Source: Lentzea nigeriaca
GTDB taxonomy: Bacteria > Actinomycetota > Actinomycetes > Mycobacteriales > Pseudonocardiaceae
DNA length: 64,000 nt
Direction: 5' to 3'
NCBI RefSeq assembly: GCF_016907955.1
Contig: NZ_JAFBCX010000001.1
Span: forward strand, 1,116,001-1,180,000
In this document: positions 34,136 to 41,080 of the stretch, piece after piece
Layout: every line of letters starts with the position of its first letter
How positions within the stretch are numbered: the stretch's first letter is position 1
The notes under the pieces: model-generated
The model's input: the letters and a program-made list of their open reading frames with translations, nothing else
Told to the model about the DNA's origin: nothing
Databases searched by the model: none
Made by a program: the position numbers and the translations under genes

Positions 34136-34190
34136 TCCTGACAGGCAGGATCGTGGCGGCCGCGACTCCGGTCGTGGCCGCCCGTCAGGA
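34136..34190. terminator. Compound hairpin downstream of the lipoprotein gene
   Basis: Outer arms TCCTGAC (34136-34142) and GTCAGGA (34184-34190) enclose inner arms GGCGGCC (34155-34161) and GGCCGCC (34176-34182). It lies about 135 bases after the lipoprotein stop, so a terminator role is tentative. Confidence 0.4.
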
Positions 34191-34619
34191 TCCGCCGTCG
34201 AGCCGACCGCAGATCCACTGTGGATGGTTCGTCCACGGTGGAAACCGCAGCGCTGCCAACCCTTCCACGTCACCGGCGGCGTCGACGGTGCCCTGTGGGC
34301 GAGCGCCTGCCGACGACGAGGCGTGGGGTGAGGAAGAGCGGTCGGTGGCCAGGCAGGTCACCGTCCCCTCCTTCGGTGTGTTGGTGCCATGAGCCGCGGC
34401 CAGGAATGCCTCGATCGCGGCTTTGGACTCCTCGGCCGGCTCGTCTTCGTCCATGTCAAGCAGGGCGTCGTAGTCCTCGGGACTCTGCATGGGGACGACG
34501 AGCACGAGGCCCTCGCGGGTGTGGCACGTCGGCGGCGCAGGTTGGCCGAGTGCGCAGCGGAGCACCGGTCTCGCGCCGTGTCTGGGGAACGCCTGCCGCA
34601 GCCATTCCGCGGGCATCAC
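34185..34619 (-). CDS. Hypothetical acidic protein
   Basis: 144 aa from GTG 34619. The middle (GLVLVVPMQSPEDYDALLD, then MDEDEPAEESKAAIEAFLA) has protein-like composition and is acidic; the C-terminal third is less convincing. GAGGA lies about 10 bases upstream of the start region. No family recognised. Could be a remnant rather than an active gene. Confidence 0.35.
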   Translation of the reverse strand: MMPAEWLRQAFPRHGARPVLRCALGQPAPPTCHTREGLVLVVPMQSPEDYDALLDMDEDEPAEESKAAIEAFLAAAHGTNTPKEGTVTCLATDRSSSPHASSSAGARPQGTVDAAGDVEGLAALRFPPWTNHPQWICGRLDGGS

Positions 34620-34732
34620 CCGGACGTCCTCGTCGGCATGCGCAGTCAGACCCCCGGAGGTGGTTCGAAGCCGATGTGGACGAACCGTGCTCGGGGGGTC
34701 TGACGGTGTTGTGGATCAAGTGGAAGTGCTGG

Positions 34733-36280
34733 TCAGAGCTCCCACCACAGGGCGGTGTCCGGCGGAAGGAGCAGCTGGCCGTCGCGCACCCCGTAGTACG
34801 AGGAGGCCAGCAGCACCGCACCCGGATCCGGCAGCGCGACGACCTCGCCGGACAGGTTCACCGCGCACGAGAAACCGTCCCGCTCGAACCACAGCACGTC
34901 CGCCGGCCCGTCGACCCACTTCACACCGTCGCCGGCGCCCAGCGAGGGGTGCTCGCGGCGGATGCGCAAAGCGGTGCGGTAGAACGACAACATCGAGTCC
35001 TGGTCGCCCGACTGCGCCTCCACGCTGAGCTTCGCCCAGTCCGCGGGCTGCGGCAGCCACGACCCGCCCGTGCCGAACCCGAGCGAAGGACCGGAGGACG
35101 CCCACGGCAGCGGCACGCGGCACCCGTCACGGCCGCGTTCGGTGTGGCCGGAGCGCTCCCACATCGGGTCCTGCAGCACCTCGTCCGGCAGGTCCAGCAC
35201 CTCGGGCAGACCGAGCTCCTCGCCCTGGTACAGGTACACCGACCCCGGCAGCGCCAGCATCAACGCCAGCGCGGCGCGCGCACGCCGCAGGCCGGTCTCG
35301 CCGCCGCCGTACCGCGTCACGTGCCGTTGCACGTCGTGGTTCGACAGCACCCACGTAGTAGGCGCACCAACCGGAGCCACAGCCGCCAACGACGAGTCGA
35401 TGACCGACCGCAACGCCTCGCAGGTCCACTCCGCCGTCAGGTAGTGGAAGTTGAACGCCTGGTGCATCTCGTCGGGACGCAGGTACAGCGCCGTGCGCTC
35501 GGCAGAAGGCGTCCACGCCTCTGCCACAAGGACGCGCTCACCGGGGTACGAGTCCACCACGGCACGCCACTCGCGGTGGATCTCGTGCACACCGTCCTGG
35601 TCGAAGAACGGCAACGGCTCCGTGCCCAGCAGCTTCAGCTGGTCCGCGTGCCCGATGTCCGGAAGCCCCGCCGCCTTGATCATCCCGTGCGCCACGTCCA
35701 CCCGGAACCCGTCGACGCCGAGGTCCAGCCAGAACCGCAGCACGTCGCGGAACTCCGCGCGCACCTCGGGCAGCTCCCAGTTCAGGTCCGGCTGCTCCGG
35801 CGCGAACAGGTGCAGGTACCAGGACCCGTCAGCGACCCGCGTCCACGCCGGACCGCCGAACACCGACTCCCAGTCGTTCGGCGGCCCCTCGCCCACGCCC
35901 TCGCGGAAGATGTAGCGCTCCCGGCCACGGCCGGCCAGCGCCTCCTGGAACCACTCGTGCTGGTCCGAGCTGTGGTTCGGCACGATGTCGACGATCACCC
36001 GGAGGCCGAGGTCGTGCGCGTCCGCGACCAGCGCGCGCACGTCGTCGAGCTCGCCGAGCTGCGGGTCCACCGCGCGGTAGTCCGCCACGTCGTAGCCGCC
36101 GTCGGCCATCGGCGAGGCGTAGAACGGCGTGATCCACACCGCGTCGACGCCGAGGTCGCGCAGGTAGGGCAGGCGTGAGCGGATGCCGGGCAGATCACCG
36201 ACGCCGTCGCCGTTCGAGTCGGCGAAGCTGCGCACGTAGACCTGGTAGATGACGGCGTGTCGCCACCAGTTCTGGGACAT
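34733..36280 (-). CDS. GH13 alpha-glucosidase
   Basis: 515 aa, cytoplasmic. GH13 oligo-1,6/alpha-1,4-glucosidase type: WWRHAVIYQVYVRSFADSNGDG, conserved region I DIVPNHSS, region II GFRVDVAHGM (nucleophile Asp), region III VAEAW (acid/base Glu), region IV VLSNHDVQRH (stabilising Asp). ATG 36280 starts at the family N-terminus. Hydrolyses imported malto-oligosaccharides or trehalose/isomaltose-like sugars. Two TTGCA-type palindromes upstream suggest LacI-family control. Divergent from the leader-tRNA operon. Confidence 0.93.
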   Translation of the reverse strand: MSQNWWRHAVIYQVYVRSFADSNGDGVGDLPGIRSRLPYLRDLGVDAVWITPFYASPMADGGYDVADYRAVDPQLGELDDVRALVADAHDLGLRVIVDIVPNHSSDQHEWFQEALAGRGRERYIFREGVGEGPPNDWESVFGGPAWTRVADGSWYLHLFAPEQPDLNWELPEVRAEFRDVLRFWLDLGVDGFRVDVAHGMIKAAGLPDIGHADQLKLLGTEPLPFFDQDGVHEIHREWRAVVDSYPGERVLVAEAWTPSAERTALYLRPDEMHQAFNFHYLTAEWTCEALRSVIDSSLAAVAPVGAPTTWVLSNHDVQRHVTRYGGGETGLRRARAALALMLALPGSVYLYQGEELGLPEVLDLPDEVLQDPMWERSGHTERGRDGCRVPLPWASSGPSLGFGTGGSWLPQPADWAKLSVEAQSGDQDSMLSFYRTALRIRREHPSLGAGDGVKWVDGPADVLWFERDGFSCAVNLSGEVVALPDPGAVLLASSYYGVRDGQLLLPPDTALWWEL

Positions 36281-36325
36281 GTCCTGAACCTTCCGACGGG
36301 GTGTGTCAGCGGTCCAGGAAAGACG

Positions 36326-36396
36326 TTGCAAATATTTTCCGCAAGTCGACATGAGGAACACTTGAGAACATGCCTCAATCCTGCAAACTTTTGCAG
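36326..36396. promoter_or_regulatory. Two TTGCAA-type palindromes upstream of the alpha-glucosidase
   Basis: A perfect CTGCAAA-CT-TTTGCAG (36381-36396) and a looser TTGC..GCAA site (36326-36344). MalR/AglR-type LacI repressors in actinomycetes use TTGCA-containing palindromes (family knowledge), so these may control the alpha-glucosidase. They also lie upstream of the leader-tRNA unit on the other strand. Confidence 0.55.
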
Positions 36397-36475
36397 CTCG
36401 AATAATGCGTTGCGGCACCTCCGTGACGTCCGTCAGAGTGGATCGCAACGAACCGGAGGAAGGAGCCCAGCCGTG

Positions 36476-36520
36476 ATGCAGCACATGTGTCATCAGCACG
36501 TCTGGTGCTCCCCGACATGA
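36476..36520 (+). CDS. Leader peptide of the tRNA operon
   Basis: 14 codons, MQHMCHQHVWCSPT, or 15 from GTG 36473. The SD is very strong (GGAGGAAGGAG, 36455-36465): 7 bases to the GTG, 10 to the ATG. The first eight residues are only Met, Gln, His and Cys, and 9 of 14 codons are read by the four tRNAs encoded 59 bases downstream. Its TGA lies in one arm of a competing RNA hairpin. This is the layout of a transcription-attenuation leader; the role is inference from sequence. Confidence 0.8.
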   Translation: MQHMCHQHVWCSPT

Positions 36521-36576
36521 GTTGATCCATGTCCCGGGGAGCCGTCCCGTCGCCGCTGCGACGAGACGGCTTTTTT
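36495..36576 (+). promoter_or_regulatory. Attenuator: competing hairpins and U-tailed terminator
   Basis: Three mutually dependent stems. Stem 1:2 pairs AGCAC 36495-36499 with GTGCT 36505-36509, inside the leader codons. Stem 2:3 pairs 36507-36519 with 36528-36542 over 13 bp and a 2-base bulge, and holds the leader stop codon. The terminator pairs 36540-36552 with 36559-36571 (12 bp, one mismatch) followed by TTTTTT. Stem 2:3 removes the three terminator base pairs next to the U run. Stalling in the leader should favour 2:3 and read-through; complete translation should favour termination. Confidence 0.75.
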
Positions 36577-36578
36577 GT

Positions 36579-36651
36579 TGCCCGTTGGTCCAATTGGCAC
36601 GGACGCCGCGCTCTGGACGCGGAGATCGAGGTTCGAGTCCTCGACGGGCAG
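36579..36651 (+). tRNA. tRNA-Gln (anticodon CTG)
   Basis: Full cloverleaf of 73 bases: acceptor TGCCCGT/ACGGGCA, D stem GTCC/GGAC, anticodon stem CCGCG/CGCGG with loop CTCTGGA (anticodon CTG), T stem CGAGG/CCTCG with TTCGAGT loop. U1-A72 and discriminator G are the usual Gln identity elements. No CCA encoded. It starts just 3 bases after the terminator U run and 2 bases before tRNA-His. Confidence 0.93.
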
Positions 36652-36653
36652 CT

Positions 36654-36730
36654 GTGACCGAAGCCGAAGCAGTCGAGGCGCCAGGTTGTGGTCCTGGTCG
36701 AAGCCGGTGCGAGTCCGGTCGGTCACCCCA
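36654..36730 (+). tRNA. tRNA-His (anticodon GTG), atypical
   Basis: Acceptor GTGACCG/CGGTCAC, discriminator C and encoded CCA; anticodon stem CCAGG/CCTGG with loop TTGTGGT. The D arm is a 3-bp stem (GCC/GGC) with an 11-base loop lacking the usual GG, and the T loop is TGCGAGT, so position 55 is G instead of T. The extra G at position -1 usual for tRNA-His is a T here. These changes would weaken the D-loop/T-loop contact. The anticodon arm and acceptor are intact. Confidence 0.8.
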
Positions 36731-36731
36731 T

Positions 36732-36800
36732 CGCGCGGGACCCGGTGGTCACCTGGGCCTCATAAGCCCGGGCTGCCTGGTTCGACACCAGGACGCGCGA
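36732..36800 (+). tRNA. tRNA-Met (anticodon CAT), atypical short D arm
   Basis: Acceptor CGCGCGG/ACGCGCG (last pair G-A mismatched), discriminator A; anticodon loop CTCATAA as in elongator Met tRNA, on an extended stem (CCTGGGC/GCCCGGG); T stem CCTGG/CCAGG with a TTCGACA loop. The D arm is reduced to about GACC/GGTC with a 4-base loop. No CCA encoded. An Ile(CAT, lysidine) identity cannot be excluded, but the leader Met codons favour Met. Confidence 0.75.
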
Positions 36801-36805
36801 TGCCC

Positions 36806-36876
36806 GACCCACGTCACGACGGCCGTGGAACGCTCTGCAAAAGCGTTGACACTGGGTTCGACTCCCAGGTGGGTCT
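36806..36876 (+). tRNA. tRNA-Cys (anticodon GCA)
   Basis: Acceptor GACCCAC/GTGGGTC with discriminator T, the Cys identity base; D stem CAC/GTG with GG in the loop; anticodon stem ACGCT/AGCGT with loop CTGCAAA (anticodon GCA); T stem CTGGG/CCCAG with TTCGACT loop. Last gene of the array, 5 bases after tRNA-Met. Lies antisense to the 3' end of the inositol-monophosphatase-family gene. Confidence 0.9.
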
Positions 36877-37587
36877 CGACAGAACGCCGAGGAACGCGTC
36901 GTGCAGGACACCGTTGGTGGCCAGCACGACGTCCTCGGTGATCGTCACCCGGCCACCGGCCTCCTGCACGAGCACCGGCAGACACGCCAGGTCGAACTCG
37001 TCCAGCTGGGCACCGGCGACCACGATCGCGTCGATCTCTCCGGTGACGAGGCTCAGCACCGAAACGCTGTCGTCCACCACGACACATCCGTCCAGCGCGG
37101 GCTTCTTCTTGCCGTGCAAGCACACCCGAGCGCCGAACATCGAGTCCTGTGTGGACACGCGTCCCGCGGTTTCGGCGGTGCCGTCGAACACACGGCACCC
37201 GATGCCGCGCCCCGCCGCCATGATGCGGCCGAGCGACGGCAGAGCCGACACCGCGACCGCCGGGCCGCTTGTGTCCGTCATGGCCAGGTCCACCGAGTAC
37301 GTCGGCCGTCCGCGCACGAAGTCGGCGGTTCCGCTGATCGGGTCGACGAGCCAGCGCCTGCCAGAAGTCCCGTACCTCTCAGGGCGTTCCTCACCGGCGA
37401 CGCCGTCCTCGGGCACGGTCTCGGCCAGCCTCCTGCGCACGAGGTCCTCGATCGCGAGGTCGATGGCGGTGACCTCGCTGCCGTCCGCCTTGTGCCGCGG
37501 GTGCAGGGTGTCCGAGGCGAACGCGGCCGCCGCCACTTCCGAGGCCTCCCGCACGATTCGCAACGCCAGATCCAGATCGGTCCACAT
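36814..37587 (-). CDS. Inositol-monophosphatase-family phosphatase (HisN-like)
   Basis: 257 aa from ATG 37587. IMPase fold: VTAIDLAIEDLVRRRL, GVAGEERPERYG (metal Glu pair), WLVDPISGTADFVRG and a C-terminal EFDLACLPVLVQEAGG. The usual DPIDGT metal motif reads DPISGT, with Ser replacing an Asp metal ligand. The last ~22 residues (RPTWESNPVSTLLQ and on) are antisense tRNA-Cys sequence, so the natural C-terminus was probably near HDAFLGVLS. Histidinol-phosphate or inositol-phosphate hydrolysis is possible, but activity may be altered. Confidence 0.82.
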   Translation of the reverse strand: MWTDLDLALRIVREASEVAAAAFASDTLHPRHKADGSEVTAIDLAIEDLVRRRLAETVPEDGVAGEERPERYGTSGRRWLVDPISGTADFVRGRPTYSVDLAMTDTSGPAVAVSALPSLGRIMAAGRGIGCRVFDGTAETAGRVSTQDSMFGARVCLHGKKKPALDGCVVVDDSVSVLSLVTGEIDAIVVAGAQLDEFDLACLPVLVQEAGGRVTITEDVVLATNGVLHDAFLGVLSRPTWESNPVSTLLQSVPRPS

Positions 37588-37627
37588 GGCGGGGAGCTTG
37601 TCGGCCCGCGCCGGTGCCGGGTAACTG

Positions 37628-37646
37628 ATGTAGCGTTCTGCTACAT
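37628..37646. promoter_or_regulatory. Palindrome overlapping the start of the DUF5937 regulator
   Basis: Perfect ATGTAGC-GTTCT-GCTACAT, with the 3' arm running into the ATG at 37645. A site here would block initiation directly; autoregulation by the ArsR-type protein is likely by position. Confidence 0.6.
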
Positions 37647-38619
37647 GATCGAGTTCGTGCTCGGCGAGTCCGACCTGGTCGACGTGCGGTTCGCCGTGTC
37701 GCCGCTCAACGAGCTCACGCTCAGCCTGCGCGTGCTGAAGCTGCCGGCCAGGTACCCGCTGCACCTGCCGTTCGCGCGCCGGGTGCGCGACGTCGACCTC
37801 GAGGTACTGCTCGCCCTGTCGAACGAACGGGGCTGGACGCCGGACTTCCTCAGCCCGCGCCCGCTGACGCCGTTCACGAAGATCGAGGACGAGTTCGCCG
37901 CGCTGCGCGAGATCCCCACCCGCACCATGCGACGCGACCTGCGCGCGGTGCTCGGCGAGGTGCCGGCCGTGCTGCGGGACCGCAATCGCGTGTTCGACGC
38001 GCTGGAGACCTACTGGCACGTCGCGTTCTCCGGGCGTTGGGAGCGCATGCGCACCGTTCTCGAGGCGGACATCGCCCACCGCGGGAGGGAGATGGCCCAG
38101 CACGGCCTGGCGACGATGCTCTCCGGGATCTCCGAGCGGATCACGTTCGTCAGCCCCGTCGTCATCGTGCTGATCAAGGGGGTCGAGCCCAGGCGGGTCG
38201 AGGCCAGGGGGCAGGGGCTCACCCTGGTGCCCAGCCTGTTCGCGCTGCGCACGGCGGTGCCCGTCGACCCCGGCGCGCCGCCGTTGCTGATCTACGCGGC
38301 CCGCGGGCTCGGCACGGTGTGGGAGACCGGTCGCGGCCGCGGTCCCGCCGCGCTGGCGGGTGTGCTCGGCCAGGTGCGGGCGGACCTGCTCGCCGAGCTC
38401 GGCGAACCGCGGTCGTCCACCGACATCGCGCGCCGCACCGGCGTCACGACCTCGGCGGTGAACCAGCACCTGCGGGCGTTGCGCGACGCCGGTCTGCTCG
38501 CCTCGCAAAGGCACGGCCGCAGCGTCGTGTATGCCCGCACCGAACTCGGGGAAGCCCTCGTTTCCCACTCCGTGGGACAGGGAAGCAACAGCACGCGCCC
38601 GCCGTTGCCACGGACATGA
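37645..38619 (+). CDS. DUF5937-type regulator with C-terminal ArsR HTH
   Basis: 324 aa. N-terminal DUF5937-like domain (VDVRFAVSPLNELTLSLRVLKLP), C-terminal ArsR wHTH (RSSTDIARRTGVTTSAVNQHLRALRDAGLLASQRHGRSVVYAR). No SD before the ATG, and a palindrome overlaps it, so the transcript is probably near-leaderless. Overlaps the DUF1684 gene by 4 bases (ATGA), so the two are co-translated. Same architecture as the protein at 30694. Confidence 0.87.
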   Translation: MIEFVLGESDLVDVRFAVSPLNELTLSLRVLKLPARYPLHLPFARRVRDVDLEVLLALSNERGWTPDFLSPRPLTPFTKIEDEFAALREIPTRTMRRDLRAVLGEVPAVLRDRNRVFDALETYWHVAFSGRWERMRTVLEADIAHRGREMAQHGLATMLSGISERITFVSPVVIVLIKGVEPRRVEARGQGLTLVPSLFALRTAVPVDPGAPPLLIYAARGLGTVWETGRGRGPAALAGVLGQVRADLLAELGEPRSSTDIARRTGVTTSAVNQHLRALRDAGLLASQRHGRSVVYARTELGEALVSHSVGQGSNSTRPPLPRT

Positions 38620-39356
38620 GCTTCGAGGACGACTGGCAGACCTGGAAGACGGAGCGGGAGAAGAGCCTTGCCGACCCGTACGGTTGGCTCGCGCTGGTCT
38701 CGCTCGACTGGCTGGAGACCACCCCACGCGCCTATGACGGCCTACCGGGCGTGTGGTGGCAGGACGACGACGCGGCGTACTGGCAGAACGACGGCGAACC
38801 GCAGCGGTTCGAACTCGTCCAGAGCGGCCCCGGCACGCGCGTCACAGCGGGCGACGTCGAGATCGAGATCGCCCGCCGCGGCGGATACCTGATCCGGGTC
38901 CACGACCCGAAGGCAGAGGTACTGCGGAACTTCCACGGCGTGCCGTCGTACGAACCGCGGCAGCAGTGGGTGATCGAGGGCGTGTACGAGCCGTTCGACG
39001 CGCCCATCCCCACGACCGTTGGTGCGGTCGTGGAAGGACTCAGCCACGTGTACGAGGCACCGGGCCGTGTGCGGTTCACGTACGACGGCGCCGAGCACGC
39101 GTTGACGGCGTTCAACGGACGCAACGGCGGCCTGAACATCCTCTTCACCGACGCCACCAGCGGTGTGACCACGTACGCGGCGAACCGATCTCTGGCCGCG
39201 ACCCCGGTGGACGGCAAGGTCGTGCTCGACTTCAACCGCGCGACGAACCTGCCGTGCGCGTTCACCGACTTCGCCACCTGCCCGCTGCCGCCCGCGGGCA
39301 ACCACCTGCCGTTCGGCGTCGAGGCGGGGGAGAAGACGCCGTACGAGCGGGGTTAG
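38616..39356 (+). CDS. DUF1684 protein
   Basis: 246 aa, cytoplasmic. DUF1684 features: WKTEREKSLADPYGWLALVSLDWL near the N-terminus, AVVEGLSHVYEAPGRVRFTYDG, and C-terminal DFNRATNLPCAFTDFATCPLPPAGNHLPFGVEAGEKTP. Biochemical role is not established. ATG overlaps the upstream regulator's stop. Convergent with the APH-like gene, sharing 4 bases. Confidence 0.9.
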   Translation: MSFEDDWQTWKTEREKSLADPYGWLALVSLDWLETTPRAYDGLPGVWWQDDDAAYWQNDGEPQRFELVQSGPGTRVTAGDVEIEIARRGGYLIRVHDPKAEVLRNFHGVPSYEPRQQWVIEGVYEPFDAPIPTTVGAVVEGLSHVYEAPGRVRFTYDGAEHALTAFNGRNGGLNILFTDATSGVTTYAANRSLAATPVDGKVVLDFNRATNLPCAFTDFATCPLPPAGNHLPFGVEAGEKTPYERG

Positions 39357-40075
39357 AAGAACTCGTCGAGCAACCGGTACCAGGCGAGCTTTTCCGGGCG
39401 GGGGGTGAGGCCGTAGGCGCGGTCGAACGCGTCTGCGGCCTCCTCGCCCAACTCCCTGTGCGCCAACGCGATGTCGCGGTGCCGGTCGGACACGCCCAGC
39501 CGGGACACGTCGATCAGCACGGTCGTGCCGTCGGCGCGCAGCAGCACGTTCGGCGGGCAGAAATCGCCGTGCGCCACCACGAGATCCTCGTCCTCCGGCG
39601 CGGTCGCGACCAACCGCTCCAGCAGCTCCGACGGCGTGGCCCCGAGATTGTCGTCGTCGAAGTCGCCCGGATCGACAAGGCCCGCTTCGACGTTGTGCCG
39701 TGCCTTCTCGATCATGACGGCCATGCGCGCGTCGAACGGGCACGAGGCCACCGGCAGCGCGTGCAACGACCGCAGCACTTCTCCCATCACGGTCCCCGCG
39801 AGCACCGGATCCGCCGAAGCCAGCGAAGGCGCACCGACGTCGGCGAGCACCAGCCAGCCGTCCGCGAACGCCTTGACCTCGGGCACCTCGACGCGTTCGC
39901 CCAGCCACGACAACCGGTCCCGCTCGTCGACCCCGGCGCGCTTCACCCAACAGGAGCCCACTCGCCAGACGTCACCGGACAGGCCTTCGTGGGCGAGCGA
40001 CCACACCGCGTCCGTGCCGACCGCGCGCACCACTTCCGCCGGAATCTCCACGCCTTGATCAAACCACCACGTCAC
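39353..40075 (-). CDS. APH(3')-like phosphotransferase
   Basis: 240 aa. Aminoglycoside-phosphotransferase fold: VVAHGDFCPPNVLL carries the catalytic Asp and the metal Asn, and IDVSRLGVSDRHRDIALAHREL matches the APH(3') segment after it. Kinase N-lobe is short. Could phosphorylate an aminoglycoside or another small molecule; resistance is not proven. Start ATG 40075 overlaps the stop of the upstream excalibur gene by 4 bases. Confidence 0.85.
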   Translation of the reverse strand: MTWWFDQGVEIPAEVVRAVGTDAVWSLAHEGLSGDVWRVGSCWVKRAGVDERDRLSWLGERVEVPEVKAFADGWLVLADVGAPSLASADPVLAGTVMGEVLRSLHALPVASCPFDARMAVMIEKARHNVEAGLVDPGDFDDDNLGATPSELLERLVATAPEDEDLVVAHGDFCPPNVLLRADGTTVLIDVSRLGVSDRHRDIALAHRELGEEAADAFDRAYGLTPRPEKLAWYRLLDEFF

Positions 40076-40926
40076 TCGCAGGCGATGCCGTCCTTGTCGT
40101 TGTCCAGCCGGTAGATGTCACTGCCGATCACGCGGATCGGACCTTTGACGTACGCGGGCCCGTCCCCGCTGCCACCGGCGCAGTCGACGTCGGACGCGAT
40201 CGGCACGCAGCCGCTGTAGTTCGGGTCGCACTTCGGCTGCGGTGCCGGAGCGGGCACCGGTTGCGGCTGCGGCTGCGGCTGGGGCTTCGGCTGCGCCACC
40301 GCCGGGGGAGTGGTGGTGGTGGTCGTCGTAGTGGTCGTTGTCGTGGTGGTGGTAGTCGTCATGGTCGGCTGCACCGTCGTGGTCGTCGTGGTGGGTGAGA
40401 CCGTCGTCGTCAAACTCGACGCGGAACCCTTGTCGGAACCGCCGACAGCAGCGCCGACGATGCCGATGACGAAGAAGAACCCCAGCAGGCTGGCCGCACC
40501 GATCGCCACCGGCGCCACCCACGCCTTCGGCTTCGACGCGACCGGCACCACCGCGCTACGTGGAATCTCGCGCGGCATGCGCAGCACGATCTGCAGCAAT
40601 CCGTTGGTGCCGCGCTGGACCAACGCCGCGCACCCGGTCGAGCCGCCGCCGGATTCCACGTGCATCAGCACCGGCGCATACCGTTGCGACATCAGGAAGG
40701 TGAGCTCGCCCACGCGCTGACCGTCGAGCCGCACCTCGATGCCACGCTGACCGCGGTACTTGCCGGCGGCGATCGCGCACCACGTCAGGTGCACGGCGAC
40801 GTGCCGCGTGACGCCGTCCGGAACGGCGTACCTGGCCAGTGCGTCCTGGTGGTGCTCCTCGCCGGTGACGGTCACCGTCACCTCGCCGGGCACCATCACC
40901 AGACCGGCGGCCGAGTTCTCGATCAC
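40072..40926 (-). CDS. Single-pass membrane protein with excalibur domain
   Basis: 284 aa from GTG 40926. A cytoplasmic N-terminal domain (~1-125: GKYRGQRGIEVRLDGQRVGEL, resembling a HIRAN-like fold of actinomycete proteins), one transmembrane helix (~137-165: VAIGAASLLGFFFVIGIVGA), a Thr-rich then Pro/Gln-rich linker, and a C-terminal excalibur domain (CDPNYSGCVP and DNDKDGIACE) with a calcium-binding DxDxDG loop. The excalibur part faces the outside. Function unknown. Coupled to the APH-like gene. Confidence 0.85.
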   Translation of the reverse strand: MIENSAAGLVMVPGEVTVTVTGEEHHQDALARYAVPDGVTRHVAVHLTWCAIAAGKYRGQRGIEVRLDGQRVGELTFLMSQRYAPVLMHVESGGGSTGCAALVQRGTNGLLQIVLRMPREIPRSAVVPVASKPKAWVAPVAIGAASLLGFFFVIGIVGAAVGGSDKGSASSLTTTVSPTTTTTTVQPTMTTTTTTTTTTTTTTTTTPPAVAQPKPQPQPQPQPVPAPAPQPKCDPNYSGCVPIASDVDCAGGSGDGPAYVKGPIRVIGSDIYRLDNDKDGIACE

Positions 40927-41080
40927 GTCGCGCTCCCTCGTGGTCGTTCGTACGCCTGACCATCGAGCGGCCGCGCCAGGTGTTACCGAGAGTGCCGTGA
41001 GGTTGTGCCGACCGGGTGAAAATCAGGCCTCAGGTGTGACGCAGAGTCGATGATCACCGATGTAAGCCCTTTCCCGGGGC

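Noticed and set aside
36471-36576. Leader region as a T-box or protein-binding riboswitch
   Set aside because: No T-box sequence or specifier loop is visible; the strong SD and short ORF rich in cognate codons fit attenuation better.
36579-36876. tRNA-like sequences as pure pseudogenes
   Set aside because: Anticodon loops, discriminator bases and most stems are intact in all four, and the upstream leader matches their identities.
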